The notes below the pieces were generated by a model, which saw nothing but the letters and a program-made list of their open reading frames with translations, was not told where the DNA came from and did not search any database. This document shows positions 15,294 through 23,235 of a stretch of DNA of 31,836 nt, piece after piece; position 1 is the first letter of the stretch, and every line of letters starts with the position of its first letter. This DNA comes from a virus. The position numbers and the translations under genes were made by a program. The stretch covers positions 1 through 31,836 of IMG/VR virus record IMGVR_UViG_3300048924_000148, one strand, 5' to 3'.

Positions 15294-16178
15294 TTATGGG
15301 GATGTTAAGAAGTTCCTATCTATGATTATCGTGTATGCTCTTTGAAAGTTTTCACGGTCCGAAATGATTGAGTTTAGAACCACTCCTCGCCATGAGAATT
15401 TATTTTCATCTTCAAGCTCTTCTTGCAAAAATAACAACACCAACTGCTCGTCAGTTAAGCGATTAATTCTCCGTCTGACTTTGTTTATCCAGTACTTGAA
15501 TTCTTCCCTGATAATTAACCCATTTCTACTCGCTATATCCATTTTATTTATATGCCAATTTACAATGCTTTTAGTGTTGTCATCTATACTAGGGTGGGCT
15601 TGTAGATTCAAAACATAAAAATAGGTGTTTGAAAATAATTCCAATCTAACGAAGTACAGCTCCATCTCTGAACCGTTTTTAAAATGCTCGTCGAAGAAAG
15701 GGTGGAGAAATCGCTCTGTCGGGGAATCTATTCTCTTGTTAAGTTTTTTGAAATTACAATCCCCGCATGAAGGGACTAAATTCCAAACATTGAGTGATAG
15801 CTCGCAAAATGCATCTTTATCAAAGTAATGGTCCAAGGTAGAACAGACACCCTGACCACAGTAAGGGCATTTAATATTTTTATAAAGATCACGCATATCT
15901 GAAATGTATGAGCATTCCTGATAATTTTTGCTTGAATTATAGAGGTTAATTAAAGATTCTCTTACTGTTGAGTAATTAATAGTGCTAACTGAATAATTAT
16001 TAGTGGCTTCGAATTCTAAACTTAATCTCTCGTTATCCAGTATAAATTTTCGCCAGTTATTGGCGTTATTTAGAAATGCTCTTAAATTACCTCGTCTGTT
16101 GCCCTTAACTTTTTCTAATAATGTTTTGATTGTTGTGCCATTGAGTAAGATTGTTTCCGCTGGTGTTTTAATTTTCAT
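15294..16178 (-). CDS. HNH endonuclease, Septu PtuB-like partner of the adjacent ATPase
   Basis: A 294-residue protein with an HNH zinc-type core: C104-P-Y-C107, then TLDHYFDKDAF (D116, H117 catalytic region), N133 in NVWNLVPSC and C138/C141 in SCGDCNFKK. The layout CPYCG..TLDHY..K..F....NLVP.C..CN.KK is typical of HNH nucleases paired with ABC-type ATPases, such as PtuB of Septu. It should cut DNA or RNA when released or activated by the ATPase; the target is unknown. Helical regions flank the core. Its start overlaps the ATPase end by 11 bases, so the two are co-translated. The gene is strongly AT-rich and opposed to all neighbouring late genes, as expected for acquired cargo. Confidence 0.85.
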   Translation of the reverse strand: MKIKTPAETILLNGTTIKTLLEKVKGNRRGNLRAFLNNANNWRKFILDNERLSLEFEATNNYSVSTINYSTVRESLINLYNSSKNYQECSYISDMRDLYKNIKCPYCGQGVCSTLDHYFDKDAFCELSLNVWNLVPSCGDCNFKKLNKRIDSPTERFLHPFFDEHFKNGSEMELYFVRLELFSNTYFYVLNLQAHPSIDDNTKSIVNWHINKMDIASRNGLIIREEFKYWINKVRRRINRLTDEQLVLLFLQEELEDENKFSWRGVVLNSIISDRENFQRAYTIIIDRNFLTSP

Positions 16179-17790
16179 TTATTCTGTCCGCAATTGATAA
16201 GATGATTTCGCGGTTGAATTCGTTGCCCAATGAATTTATTAGCTCTTTTTTGCTTTTGTATTTATTTGCAATTTCGCGTAGTCTTGAGTCAAAAATACTA
16301 CTTTCTTCTTTGGTGTTGAATATATAGTTGCTCATGATTTGTAAGTTGCAAGAATAACTCTCAATTTCTGGGTTGTATAAAATAATTTCATTTGAGCCAT
16401 GAGGCTTTTCAAAAACAGTTACACCGACTCGTGGTATTTCCCGTGCTAAATGTAGTGAGTGGGTTGCTATTATGCATATTGAGTTTGTGTCTAATAAACA
16501 TTGAGTTAAAATTTTCATCGCTTGAGAGATGAAGTTAGGGTGTAAAAAATTTTCTAATTCATCGATGAAGATAAGGCTATTATTCTGGATTGATGTAAGA
16601 ATGCACGAAATTATCAATATGAAATTTTCTTGGCCAGAGCTTAATTTTACCCTTTCACCATTTTTTATTAAAAATGCGCTAGAAACACTCGGCAAAATAT
16701 CTTCATTAAGTTCGTATTGATACTTCGCCATGCTTGATAATTCATTCAGAGATTTGAATGACGAGTAGGTTCCATCTAAACCTACAATTGAGCAATTAAT
16801 ATTTTCCTTAATTATAGAGTCTAATATGCTTAGTGCGTTAAAGGGTAGTTCTTCTGTAACTTCGCGCCTAATCATCTCATTAATCAGGCTTGTTAAATCA
16901 AAGGGCTCAACCCCTTCACTTATGCTATATTTTTTACTACGCAAAGTAGAAAAATACTCGTAATCATCAAAATGAGACTCTGAATTCCTATTGCGTAGTC
17001 TATGAAGTGCTTTGCTTGTGGCAGGGTAGCTATCTTTAACTGTATTAGAAATCATTATTATTTTGTTAATGTTTTCTGATAGTTTTATATTTCCGCCTCT
17101 TAAATAGCACTCTATTATTTGTTCGATGCTGTAACTTTTTCCCGCGCCATTCTTACCAATAAATATATTTATTGGCATTCTCCCTATGATGTCATGGACA
17201 AATTTTAATTTTAATTTTAATTTTTTGTCATTTTCTATACTTGGTAGGTTAATGAAAAGATCATCAAGAGAAGTGCTTTTCACATAGTCTTTATTGTTTT
17301 TTGAAAAAAGAAAATTAACGCCTTTAAAAAATGCGTACCTGCTCCTGTTATGTGATAAAAGATAATCTTTCGCTAAGCCACTAACATTATTGTTAATTCC
17401 TTTTTTTTCGATTACACCTAAATCAAATAATTGGGTTAATAAGTTTTTCGCATATGATTTAGTGTAATTGGCAGCAAGTTTATAATATGATTCATCTGAA
17501 ACTACTTGACTGCATATGGATAGGTTGTTTTTTTTTGATATTTGGGTGCCCAATAACTTATCGTAATTGATTTTGAAGTGTTCCAGTGTTTCATTGTCTA
17601 AAAAAACACGAGTGAAATCATCGTAATAATCAATGTGATATTTGGTGGCAATTGCAAAATCACAAAGATACACTCTGTGATCCTGTTCGCCTTTTAAAAT
17701 TAAAAACCTTCCGGTAATCTTATTTTCATTACTGTCTTGATTGTGTCTGAAACTATCATGAAATAAGTTTAGATTAGTTAGATATAACAC
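16168..17790 (-). CDS. ABC-type (SMC/Rad50-like) ATPase of a two-gene defence-like operon
   Basis: The 540-residue protein starts at GTG 17790 with GGAGG ideally spaced upstream. ATPase motifs: Walker A IGKNGAGKS (211-219), ABC signature LSSGQE (383-388), Walker B NSLIFIDELE (404-412) and H-loop ATHS (442-445). Known PtuA-type ATPases have Walker A near the N-terminus; here about 200 residues precede it, including a possible winged-helix stretch (about 100-145, AKNLLTQLFDLGVIEKKGI). The partner HNH nuclease follows with an 11-base overlap. By analogy to Septu, the ATPase would sense infection or nucleotide change and gate the nuclease. That role is inference. No TOPRIM domain is seen, which distinguishes it from Old. 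Confidence 0.85.
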   Translation of the reverse strand: MLYLTNLNLFHDSFRHNQDSNENKITGRFLILKGEQDHRVYLCDFAIATKYHIDYYDDFTRVFLDNETLEHFKINYDKLLGTQISKKNNLSICSQVVSDESYYKLAANYTKSYAKNLLTQLFDLGVIEKKGINNNVSGLAKDYLLSHNRSRYAFFKGVNFLFSKNNKDYVKSTSLDDLFINLPSIENDKKLKLKLKFVHDIIGRMPINIFIGKNGAGKSYSIEQIIECYLRGGNIKLSENINKIIMISNTVKDSYPATSKALHRLRNRNSESHFDDYEYFSTLRSKKYSISEGVEPFDLTSLINEMIRREVTEELPFNALSILDSIIKENINCSIVGLDGTYSSFKSLNELSSMAKYQYELNEDILPSVSSAFLIKNGERVKLSSGQENFILIISCILTSIQNNSLIFIDELENFLHPNFISQAMKILTQCLLDTNSICIIATHSLHLAREIPRVGVTVFEKPHGSNEIILYNPEIESYSCNLQIMSNYIFNTKEESSIFDSRLREIANKYKSKKELINSLGNEFNREIILSIADRINEN

Positions 17791-18129
17791 AAAACCTCCA
17801 GTTAAATTAAGTGCCTACAATAGATGAGATCAAGAAGAAGTGAAGGGATTATTATAAGAAAAATTAAATCTTCAGGCTTATTCATACCTCATTTTAAGTT
17901 GCCATGGCTTTCAAATGCAACCTCTGCCTGATGAATCATCCTTTAAAAGATTTTGTTTGGGTGGAAAACGTACAGTGGAGCGGTTGCGTGATGTTATAAC
18001 GAGCAACACTGATGGTGCAATATTAAACATTCAAATATTAAATTTTGCTAGAAGTCCTTCAGGAAATTGGGCCACGCCCACAGAGCAAAGATAGTTATTG
18101 TGCTGTATGAGTCGATTTATCTTTAAGCT
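17791..18129. other. Stretch between the cargo operon and gene V with no convincing gene
   Basis: About 340 AT-rich bases hold the divergent leader of the ATPase gene. Its start is at 17790 and GGAGG lies at about 17795-17799. The only plus-strand reading frame of note is 17915-18094 (59 codons, ATG start, no ribosome binding site), which contains GGKRTVERLRDVITSN. It is open upstream for a further 19 codons without a start. It may be a remnant of a gene displaced by the insertion, and is not called as a gene. Confidence 0.5.
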
Positions 18130-18151
18130 GTTGTTTCATCTCTCATCAAAC
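18130..18151 (+). promoter_or_regulatory. Candidate Ogr activator site before V
   Basis: GTTG-N14-AAAC (preceded by T, giving TGTTGT at 18129) resembles the sites before FI and O. The left TGT of the P2 consensus TGT-N12-ACA is intact and the right half is CAA. Centring at -55 would put the start site close to the V start codon, which is tight; see findings. Confidence 0.4.
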
Positions 18152-18162
18152 TTCATCTAATT

Positions 18163-18184
18163 GCCGCTGTTGCTACCCAGCGGC
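18163..18184 (+). other. Hairpin just upstream of V
   Basis: A perfect 7-bp stem GCCGCTG/CAGCGGC with an 8-base loop ends 11 bases before the V start codon, in the place where a ribosome binding site would be expected. No purine-rich binding site is visible between it and the ATG. It could be a terminator for transcripts arriving from upstream (a short T-rich tail follows) or an RNA element affecting V translation. Confidence 0.5.
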
Positions 18185-18195
18185 ATCCTTTCCCC

Positions 18196-18837
18196 ATGAA
18201 TAATCTCACTTCTCTGCAGGATTTCGCACGCGCGATCCGCAACCTTATCCGCACCGGCATCGTGACCGATGTCAACCCCGTCGAGGGTCTTTGTCGTGTC
18301 CAGACCGGCGGGATGGAAACCACGTGGCTAAACTGGCTGACCTCTCGCGCCGGTCGCTCGCGTGTGTGGTGGGCTCCTTCTGTTGGCGAGCAGGTGCTGA
18401 TTCTTGCCATCGGTGGCGAGCTCGACACCGCGTTTGTGCTGCCCTCCATTTTCTCTGATGACAATCCCGCGCCGTCTGCCTCGCCTGATGCGCTTCACAT
18501 AGCCTTTCCCGACGGGGCGGTCATCGAGTACGAACCCGACAGCGGGGCGCTCACCGTGTCCGGTATCAAAACAGCCGACGTCACCGCGTCGGATTCCATT
18601 ACCGCCACCGTGCCGGTGGTGCTGGTCAAAGCTGAAACCCGCATCACCCTCGATACACCCGAGGTGGTCTGTACCAACAAGCTCATCACCGGCTCACTTG
18701 AAGTGCAGAAGGGCGGAACGATGAAGGGCGATATCACGCACAGCGGCGGGAAATTTATCTCTAACGGCGTGCAGGCGGATGACCACGCACATGGCAATGT
18801 GCAGAGCGGCGGGAGCTGGACGAAGGAGACCAAATGA
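18196..18837 (+). CDS. V: Baseplate spike / tail puncturing protein gpV
   Basis: A 213-residue protein (P2 gpV 211). N-terminal OB-like domain with CRVQTGGM and SRAGRSRVWWAPSVGEQVLILAIGGELDTAFVLP, then a beta-helical region with ITLDTPEVVCTNKLITGSLEVQKGGTMKGDI. Near the C-terminus, H197-A-H199 is the HxH motif that binds iron at the spike tip in P2. It forms the trimeric needle that pierces the outer membrane. It is the first gene of the V-W-J-I-H-G operon. No ribosome binding site is evident upstream. Confidence 0.96.
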   Translation: MNNLTSLQDFARAIRNLIRTGIVTDVNPVEGLCRVQTGGMETTWLNWLTSRAGRSRVWWAPSVGEQVLILAIGGELDTAFVLPSIFSDDNPAPSASPDALHIAFPDGAVIEYEPDSGALTVSGIKTADVTASDSITATVPVVLVKAETRITLDTPEVVCTNKLITGSLEVQKGGTMKGDITHSGGKFISNGVQADDHAHGNVQSGGSWTKETK

Positions 18838-19184
18838 CAGTGCGTTATCTGGGCATGAACAGCCAGACCGGGCTCAGTATTTCTGAGGCCGACCATATCA
18901 GGCAGAGCGTGCGCGACATTCTGGTCACGCCGGTTGGCTCGCGGGTGATGCGCCGCGAATACGGCTCGCTACTTTCAGCGCTGATTGACCAGCCGCAGAC
19001 CCCGGCGTTGCGCCTGCAGATTATGGCCGCGTGTTACTCCGCGATCCAGAAGTGGGAGCCGCGCGTCACACTGTCGACCATTACCTTTGAGCGAGGCGAG
19101 GCTGACGGCGCGCTGTATGTCGATATTACCGGCACGCGCTCGACGACGAGCCAGCCCTTTTCACTCACCATTCCACTGAGTTAA
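18834..19184 (+). CDS. W: Baseplate wedge protein gpW (gp25-like)
   Basis: A 116-residue protein (P2 gpW 115), overlapping V as ATGA. It has GLSISEADHIRQSVRDILVTPVGSRVMRREYGSLLSALIDQP, the characteristic gp25/GPW core with the conserved EYGS, present in all contractile injection systems. It forms part of the baseplate wedge and helps start sheath assembly. Confidence 0.96.
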   Translation: MTVRYLGMNSQTGLSISEADHIRQSVRDILVTPVGSRVMRREYGSLLSALIDQPQTPALRLQIMAACYSAIQKWEPRVTLSTITFERGEADGALYVDITGTRSTTSQPFSLTIPLS

Positions 19185-19189
19185 ACGCT

Positions 19190-20098
19190 ATGGCTATTGT
19201 TGACCTGAGCCAGCTCGCCGCGCCCGATGTCGTGGAAGAGCTGGATTTTGAAACCATTCTGAGCGAACGAAAAGCGACGCTTGTCTCGCTTTATCCCGAA
19301 GACCAGCAGGAGGCGGTCGCGCGCACGCTGACGCTTGAATCTGAGCCGATTGTGAAGCTGCTGCAGGAGAACGCTTATCGTGAAGTCATCTGGCGTCAGC
19401 GCGTCAATGAGGCCGCGCGTGCGGTCATGCTGGCCTATGCCGCCGGTGCTGACCTCGACCAGATAGGGGCGAATTCCAGCGTTGAGCGCCTCGTAATTAC
19501 GCCTGCAGACGAGACCACACTGCCGCCGACGCCTGCGGTGATGGAATCGGACACCGACTATCGCCTACGCATTCAGCAAGCCCCCGAGGGACTGAGTACC
19601 GCAGGATCTACCGGGGCATATCAGTTTCACGGCCGCAGCGCCGACGGGCGGGTCGCGGATATTTCCGTTATCAGCCCCGAGCCTGCCTGCGTCACCGTGT
19701 CGGTTTTGTCCCGCGAGAATAACGGCGCAGCGTCCGACGAGCTGCTGGCCGTGGTGCGTGCCGCGCTGAATGATGAGGATGTGCGGCCGGTCGCTGACCG
19801 CGTGACCGTCCAGTCAGCGACCATTGTCGACTACACCATCGACGCGGCGCTTTACCTTTACCCCGGCCCCGAAAGCGAGCCGGTGCTCAGTGCGGCAAAA
19901 GCGAAGCTGCAGACCTATATCAGCGCACAGCACCGGCTCGGGCGGGATATTCGCAAGTCAGCCATCTACGCCGCGCTCCACGTCGAGGGGGTGCAGCGTG
20001 TCGAGCTGGTAGCACCCGTGGCCGATATCGTGCTCGATGATACGCAGGCGTCTTATTGCACCGCGTACAGCGTGACGGTCGGGGGTAACGATGAGTAA
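19190..20098 (+). CDS. J: Baseplate protein gpJ
   Basis: 302 residues, the same as P2 gpJ. It begins with a short MAIVDLSQLAAPDVVEELDFETIL and has the motifs YREVIWRQRVNEAARAVMLAYAAGADLDQIGA and YRLRIQQAPEGLSTAGSTGAYQFHGRSADGRVADISVISPEPACVTV, typical of the Baseplate_J family. It forms wedge arms at the tail periphery with W and I. It overlaps I by 8 bases. Confidence 0.96.
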   Translation: MAIVDLSQLAAPDVVEELDFETILSERKATLVSLYPEDQQEAVARTLTLESEPIVKLLQENAYREVIWRQRVNEAARAVMLAYAAGADLDQIGANSSVERLVITPADETTLPPTPAVMESDTDYRLRIQQAPEGLSTAGSTGAYQFHGRSADGRVADISVISPEPACVTVSVLSRENNGAASDELLAVVRAALNDEDVRPVADRVTVQSATIVDYTIDAALYLYPGPESEPVLSAAKAKLQTYISAQHRLGRDIRKSAIYAALHVEGVQRVELVAPVADIVLDDTQASYCTAYSVTVGGNDE

Positions 20099-20621
20099 TA
20101 ACCGACTGCTGCCGGTCGGCTCGTCACCGCTTGAGGTGGCGGCGGCGCGCGCCTGTGCGGATATCGAAAATACCCCCGTCCCGCTGCGCCGCCTGTGGAA
20201 CGCCGACACCTGCCCGGCGAATTTGCTGCCGTGGCTTGCCTGGGCGTTTTCGGTTGACCGCTGGGATGAAAGCTGGCCGGAAGAAACGAAACGCGAGGTG
20301 ATCCGCGCGGCGTGGTTTATCCATGCGCACAAAGGGACGATTGGTGCGGTGCGACGTGTGGTCGAGCCGCTCGGGTATCTGATTAACGTGACGGAATGGT
20401 GGGAAACGAACGACCCGCCCGGCACATTCCGCCTCGATATCGGCGTGTTAGAGACCGGTATCACCGAGGAAATGTATTACGAAATGGAGCGGCTGGTTGC
20501 CGACGCCAAACCCGCGAGTCGCCATCTTATCGGTCTGAATATTATTCAGGATATTCCGGGTCATCTGTATTACGGCGCGCTGACCTATGACGGCGATATC
20601 ACCACGGTTTACCCCGGATAA
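20091..20621 (+). CDS. I: Tail/baseplate protein gpI
   Basis: 176 residues, the same as P2 gpI. Recognised by LLPVGSSPLEVAAARACADIENTPVPLRRLWNADTCPANLLPWLAWAFSVDRWDESWPE and a C-terminal GALTYDGDITTVYPG. It links the baseplate wedge to the tail fibre (gpH) in the P2-like architecture. It overlaps J and is followed after 11 bases by H. Confidence 0.96.
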   Translation: MSNNRLLPVGSSPLEVAAARACADIENTPVPLRRLWNADTCPANLLPWLAWAFSVDRWDESWPEETKREVIRAAWFIHAHKGTIGAVRRVVEPLGYLINVTEWWETNDPPGTFRLDIGVLETGITEEMYYEMERLVADAKPASRHLIGLNIIQDIPGHLYYGALTYDGDITTVYPG

Positions 20622-20632
20622 GTGAGAGCAAA

Positions 20633-22603
20633 ATGACAGTAAAATATAAAACCGTTATCACCCGAGCCGGTGCGGAGAAACTGGCGGCGGCGAGCGTCCC
20701 GAACGGGAAAAAAGTTAATTTCGTGGCGATGTCCGTCGGGGATGGCGGCGGGAAACTGCCCGAACCGAACGCCAGTCAGACAAAGCTGGTCAATGAGGTC
20801 TGGCGTCATGCGCTGAATAAAATCAGCCAGGACAAAAAGCACAAAAACTATGTCGTCGCGGAGCTGGTGATTCCGCCAGAGACCGGCGGTTTCTGGCTGC
20901 GTGAAATGGGGCTTTACGATGACACCGGCACGCTGATTGCGGTCGGTAATATGGCAGAGAGCTACAAGCCCGAGCTGGCGGAAGGGTCGGGACGCGCGCA
21001 GACCCTGCGAATGGTTATCATGGTGAGCGATATCGACACGGTCGAGCTGTCCATCGATACCACACTGGTGATGGCAACGCAGGATTATGTCGACGATAAG
21101 CTCGCGGAGCATGAGCAATCCCGTCGCCATCCCGACGCCACACTGAAAGAAAAGGGTTTCACGCAGTTAAGCAATGCAACCGACAGCACGTCTGAGACGC
21201 TCGCCGCGACGCCGAAAGCGGTTAAGGCGGCGTATGACCTTGCTGATGGTAAATATACGGCTCAGGACGCCACCACAAAGCAGAAGGGCATTGTCCAGCT
21301 CAGTAGTGCGACCGACAGCACCTCGGAAGCGCTGGCGGCGACCCCAAAGGCGGTAAAGGGCGTTAATGATGACCTGACCAAAGTTAAGGAGAGCCTCGGA
21401 ACGGCGGCAAAAGCAGATGTCGTCACGTCGATGACAGATACGACAGTCGGGCGAGTACCGGTGACGGGCTGGCACGGGCTGGGAGCTGTGGCACCCCGCA
21501 CGCCTGCCGTAGCGAGTAACAATTACGACAATATTCCGACGGATTTACCTTCCGGTTTCTGGACGCACGCTGTCAGCGGTGGACCTTACGCCTATACCTT
21601 TACGCTTTATCAGGATGGTGGGGCGGCAAAGCAAAGTCGTCACCTGATTATTCCATCCGATCCAAAAGGCAAAATCGCGTTTCGATGGGATGGCGCAACG
21701 GGGACGGGTAGCAAGGATTATCAGTATTTTTACACCGATAAAAACAAGCCATCAGCGGCGGATGTTGACGCCGTTTCAGCATCGCAGGGCGGGACATTCC
21801 AGAAAGCCATAGCTGTTAAAGGCAATGGCGCAGCGGTAGCGCTGTGGCCGCTTGCTGCTGGTCAGTCAACTTATCTTCTGGGCAAGGATTACAACGGGGA
21901 TAACGTATTTTATGTGGGGCGGGGAGGCGCAAATTATCATGTTTCGCTTTTTAACTATAAGGGCGGAACTGGATTAGTTTTGGGTGAAGATGGTTCTATT
22001 TCTGTAACCACAGCCAATGGCAGGGCCGTTAATTTGAGTGGCCCCATGAAAGCCACGGGTGAAATGCAAAGCTCAAGCGCTAATAGTTTCCGAATAGCTT
22101 ACGGGAGTTACGGCACATTCTGGCGAAACGATGGCAACAGACTTTATCTGATGATGACAAACTCCGGTGATCAGTTCGGAGGCTATAACAACCTACGTCC
22201 ATTTTACGTCGATATCTCTACCGGCGCAGTCACTATGGGGCATGGTCTTGCCGTGAATGGTGGAATCACTGGTAGCGGGAGATTTGTTCCGTCAGATTAC
22301 GGTAACTTTGATTCACGTTATTACACGAAAGCGCAATCTGATGCGGGTTATATGGCTAAAACCGGAGCCTATACCAAAGCCGAAAGCGACGGGCGCTATC
22401 CGCTAAAAACAGCAACGGTGATCGATGTTCGTCAGGGAAGTCCTGGAACGATTGTACTGAAACGTAATGGCTGGAATTACGTTCCGGGCGGGTGTGCGTT
22501 TACGGGCTGGTATGTTGAAGGGGATGCGCCGGTTGATGACACTATTCAGTACAAGCCGATACAAATAAATATCAACGGTGCATGGCGAACCATTTCGGGG
22601 TAA
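20633..22603 (+). CDS. H: Tail fibre protein gpH
   Basis: A 656-residue protein (P2 gpH 669). Residues 1-160 form the conserved baseplate-attachment domain (MTVKYKTVITRAGAEKLAAA, GGFWLREMGLYDDTGTLIAVGN). Two phage tail-fibre repeats follow: GFTQLSNATDSTSETLAATP (175-194) and GIVQLSSATDSTSEALAATP (219-238). The shaft has YYTKAQSDAGYM-type repeats (about 560-590). The C-terminal part, which binds the host receptor, does not look like P2 and is more AT-rich, suggesting exchange. The chaperone G follows immediately. Confidence 0.93.
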   Translation: MTVKYKTVITRAGAEKLAAASVPNGKKVNFVAMSVGDGGGKLPEPNASQTKLVNEVWRHALNKISQDKKHKNYVVAELVIPPETGGFWLREMGLYDDTGTLIAVGNMAESYKPELAEGSGRAQTLRMVIMVSDIDTVELSIDTTLVMATQDYVDDKLAEHEQSRRHPDATLKEKGFTQLSNATDSTSETLAATPKAVKAAYDLADGKYTAQDATTKQKGIVQLSSATDSTSEALAATPKAVKGVNDDLTKVKESLGTAAKADVVTSMTDTTVGRVPVTGWHGLGAVAPRTPAVASNNYDNIPTDLPSGFWTHAVSGGPYAYTFTLYQDGGAAKQSRHLIIPSDPKGKIAFRWDGATGTGSKDYQYFYTDKNKPSAADVDAVSASQGGTFQKAIAVKGNGAAVALWPLAAGQSTYLLGKDYNGDNVFYVGRGGANYHVSLFNYKGGTGLVLGEDGSISVTTANGRAVNLSGPMKATGEMQSSSANSFRIAYGSYGTFWRNDGNRLYLMMTNSGDQFGGYNNLRPFYVDISTGAVTMGHGLAVNGGITGSGRFVPSDYGNFDSRYYTKAQSDAGYMAKTGAYTKAESDGRYPLKTATVIDVRQGSPGTIVLKRNGWNYVPGGCAFTGWYVEGDAPVDDTIQYKPIQININGAWRTISG

Positions 22604-22605
22604 AT

Positions 22606-23112
22606 ATGGAACTTAAAACACTCACGGCTTACGAGCCTGTCGTCAGAGAAGCTGACAATATTCTTTATCTGCAAGATGAGGACGGAAAAGACTGGTACGC
22701 CAGTCAGTCCCTGTTTTCAGCCACTAAGTTAAAAATTGCTTTTACCGATGACGGGATTATCCGCACGGCGGATTACGATGTTTCTGCGCTGTGGCCGGTC
22801 AATATGGCGGTGGCGGAAGTCACGAAAAAATCCGTGCCTGCAGGTTTCAATATCGATGGCGAATGGATGTATGACGGCAAAAAAATCATCCCCGCGCCGG
22901 TGGATCATGTGGCACGAGCAGAGGCAAAGAAGCAAAGCCTTTTGTCGGAGGTCTCGCAGATTATCTCGCCGCTGCAGGATGCGGCGGAGCTGGGGATTGC
23001 GACAGAGGAAGAATTAGCGCTCCTGACAGCGATGAAAACATACCGCGTCCTGTTAGGCCGGGTAGAACCCGCCAGCGCGCCAGATATTGACTGGCCGGTT
23101 AAACCAGAATGA
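22606..23112 (+). CDS. G: Tail fibre assembly chaperone gpG
   Basis: ATG 22606, with GGGG 5 bases upstream and 2 bases after the H stop, gives 168 residues (MELKTLTAYEP...). The C-terminal half (VDHVARAEAKKQSLLSEVSQIISPLQDAAELGIATEEELALLTAMKTYRVLLGRV) is the Caudo_TAP assembly-protein pattern, ending IDWPVKPE. It helps fold and attach the H fibre; H and G are usually exchanged together. It ends the V operon, followed by a terminator. Confidence 0.94.
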   Translation: MELKTLTAYEPVVREADNILYLQDEDGKDWYASQSLFSATKLKIAFTDDGIIRTADYDVSALWPVNMAVAEVTKKSVPAGFNIDGEWMYDGKKIIPAPVDHVARAEAKKQSLLSEVSQIISPLQDAAELGIATEEELALLTAMKTYRVLLGRVEPASAPDIDWPVKPE

Positions 23113-23116
23113 CCAG

Positions 23117-23140
23117 AGCCCTCCACCCGGAGGGCTTTTT
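23117..23140 (+). terminator. Intrinsic terminator after G
   Basis: A perfect 8-bp GC-rich stem AGCCCTCC/GGAGGGCT with an ACCC loop, followed by T residues, five bases after the G stop. It ends the V-G operon. The P2 Z/fun gene that would follow in P2 is missing here. Confidence 0.92.
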
Positions 23141-23144
23141 GTTT

Positions 23145-23166
23145 GTTGTGTTATCCCTCCTCCAAC
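23145..23166 (+). promoter_or_regulatory. Candidate Ogr activator site before FI
   Basis: A perfect dyad GTTG-N14-CAAC, with TGTTGT at 23144-23149. The inner TGT-N12-CCA fits the P2 late-promoter pattern TGT-N12-ACA in its left half. A start site about 55 bases downstream would fall near 23210, leaving a leader of about 26 bases to FI. The position agrees with the P2 FI promoter. Confidence 0.55.
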
Positions 23167-23235
23167 GCCGTTTCATCGCGCCAGTCGTGTACACAACAGA
23201 AAATAGTTGCACCCTTACACCACGGAGTTTAACGG

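Noticed and set aside
15166-18195. Transposon or insertion sequence carrying the ATPase-HNH pair
   Set aside because: I saw no transposase, no terminal inverted repeats and no target duplication at the edges; the block looks like a cargo exchange, not an IS.
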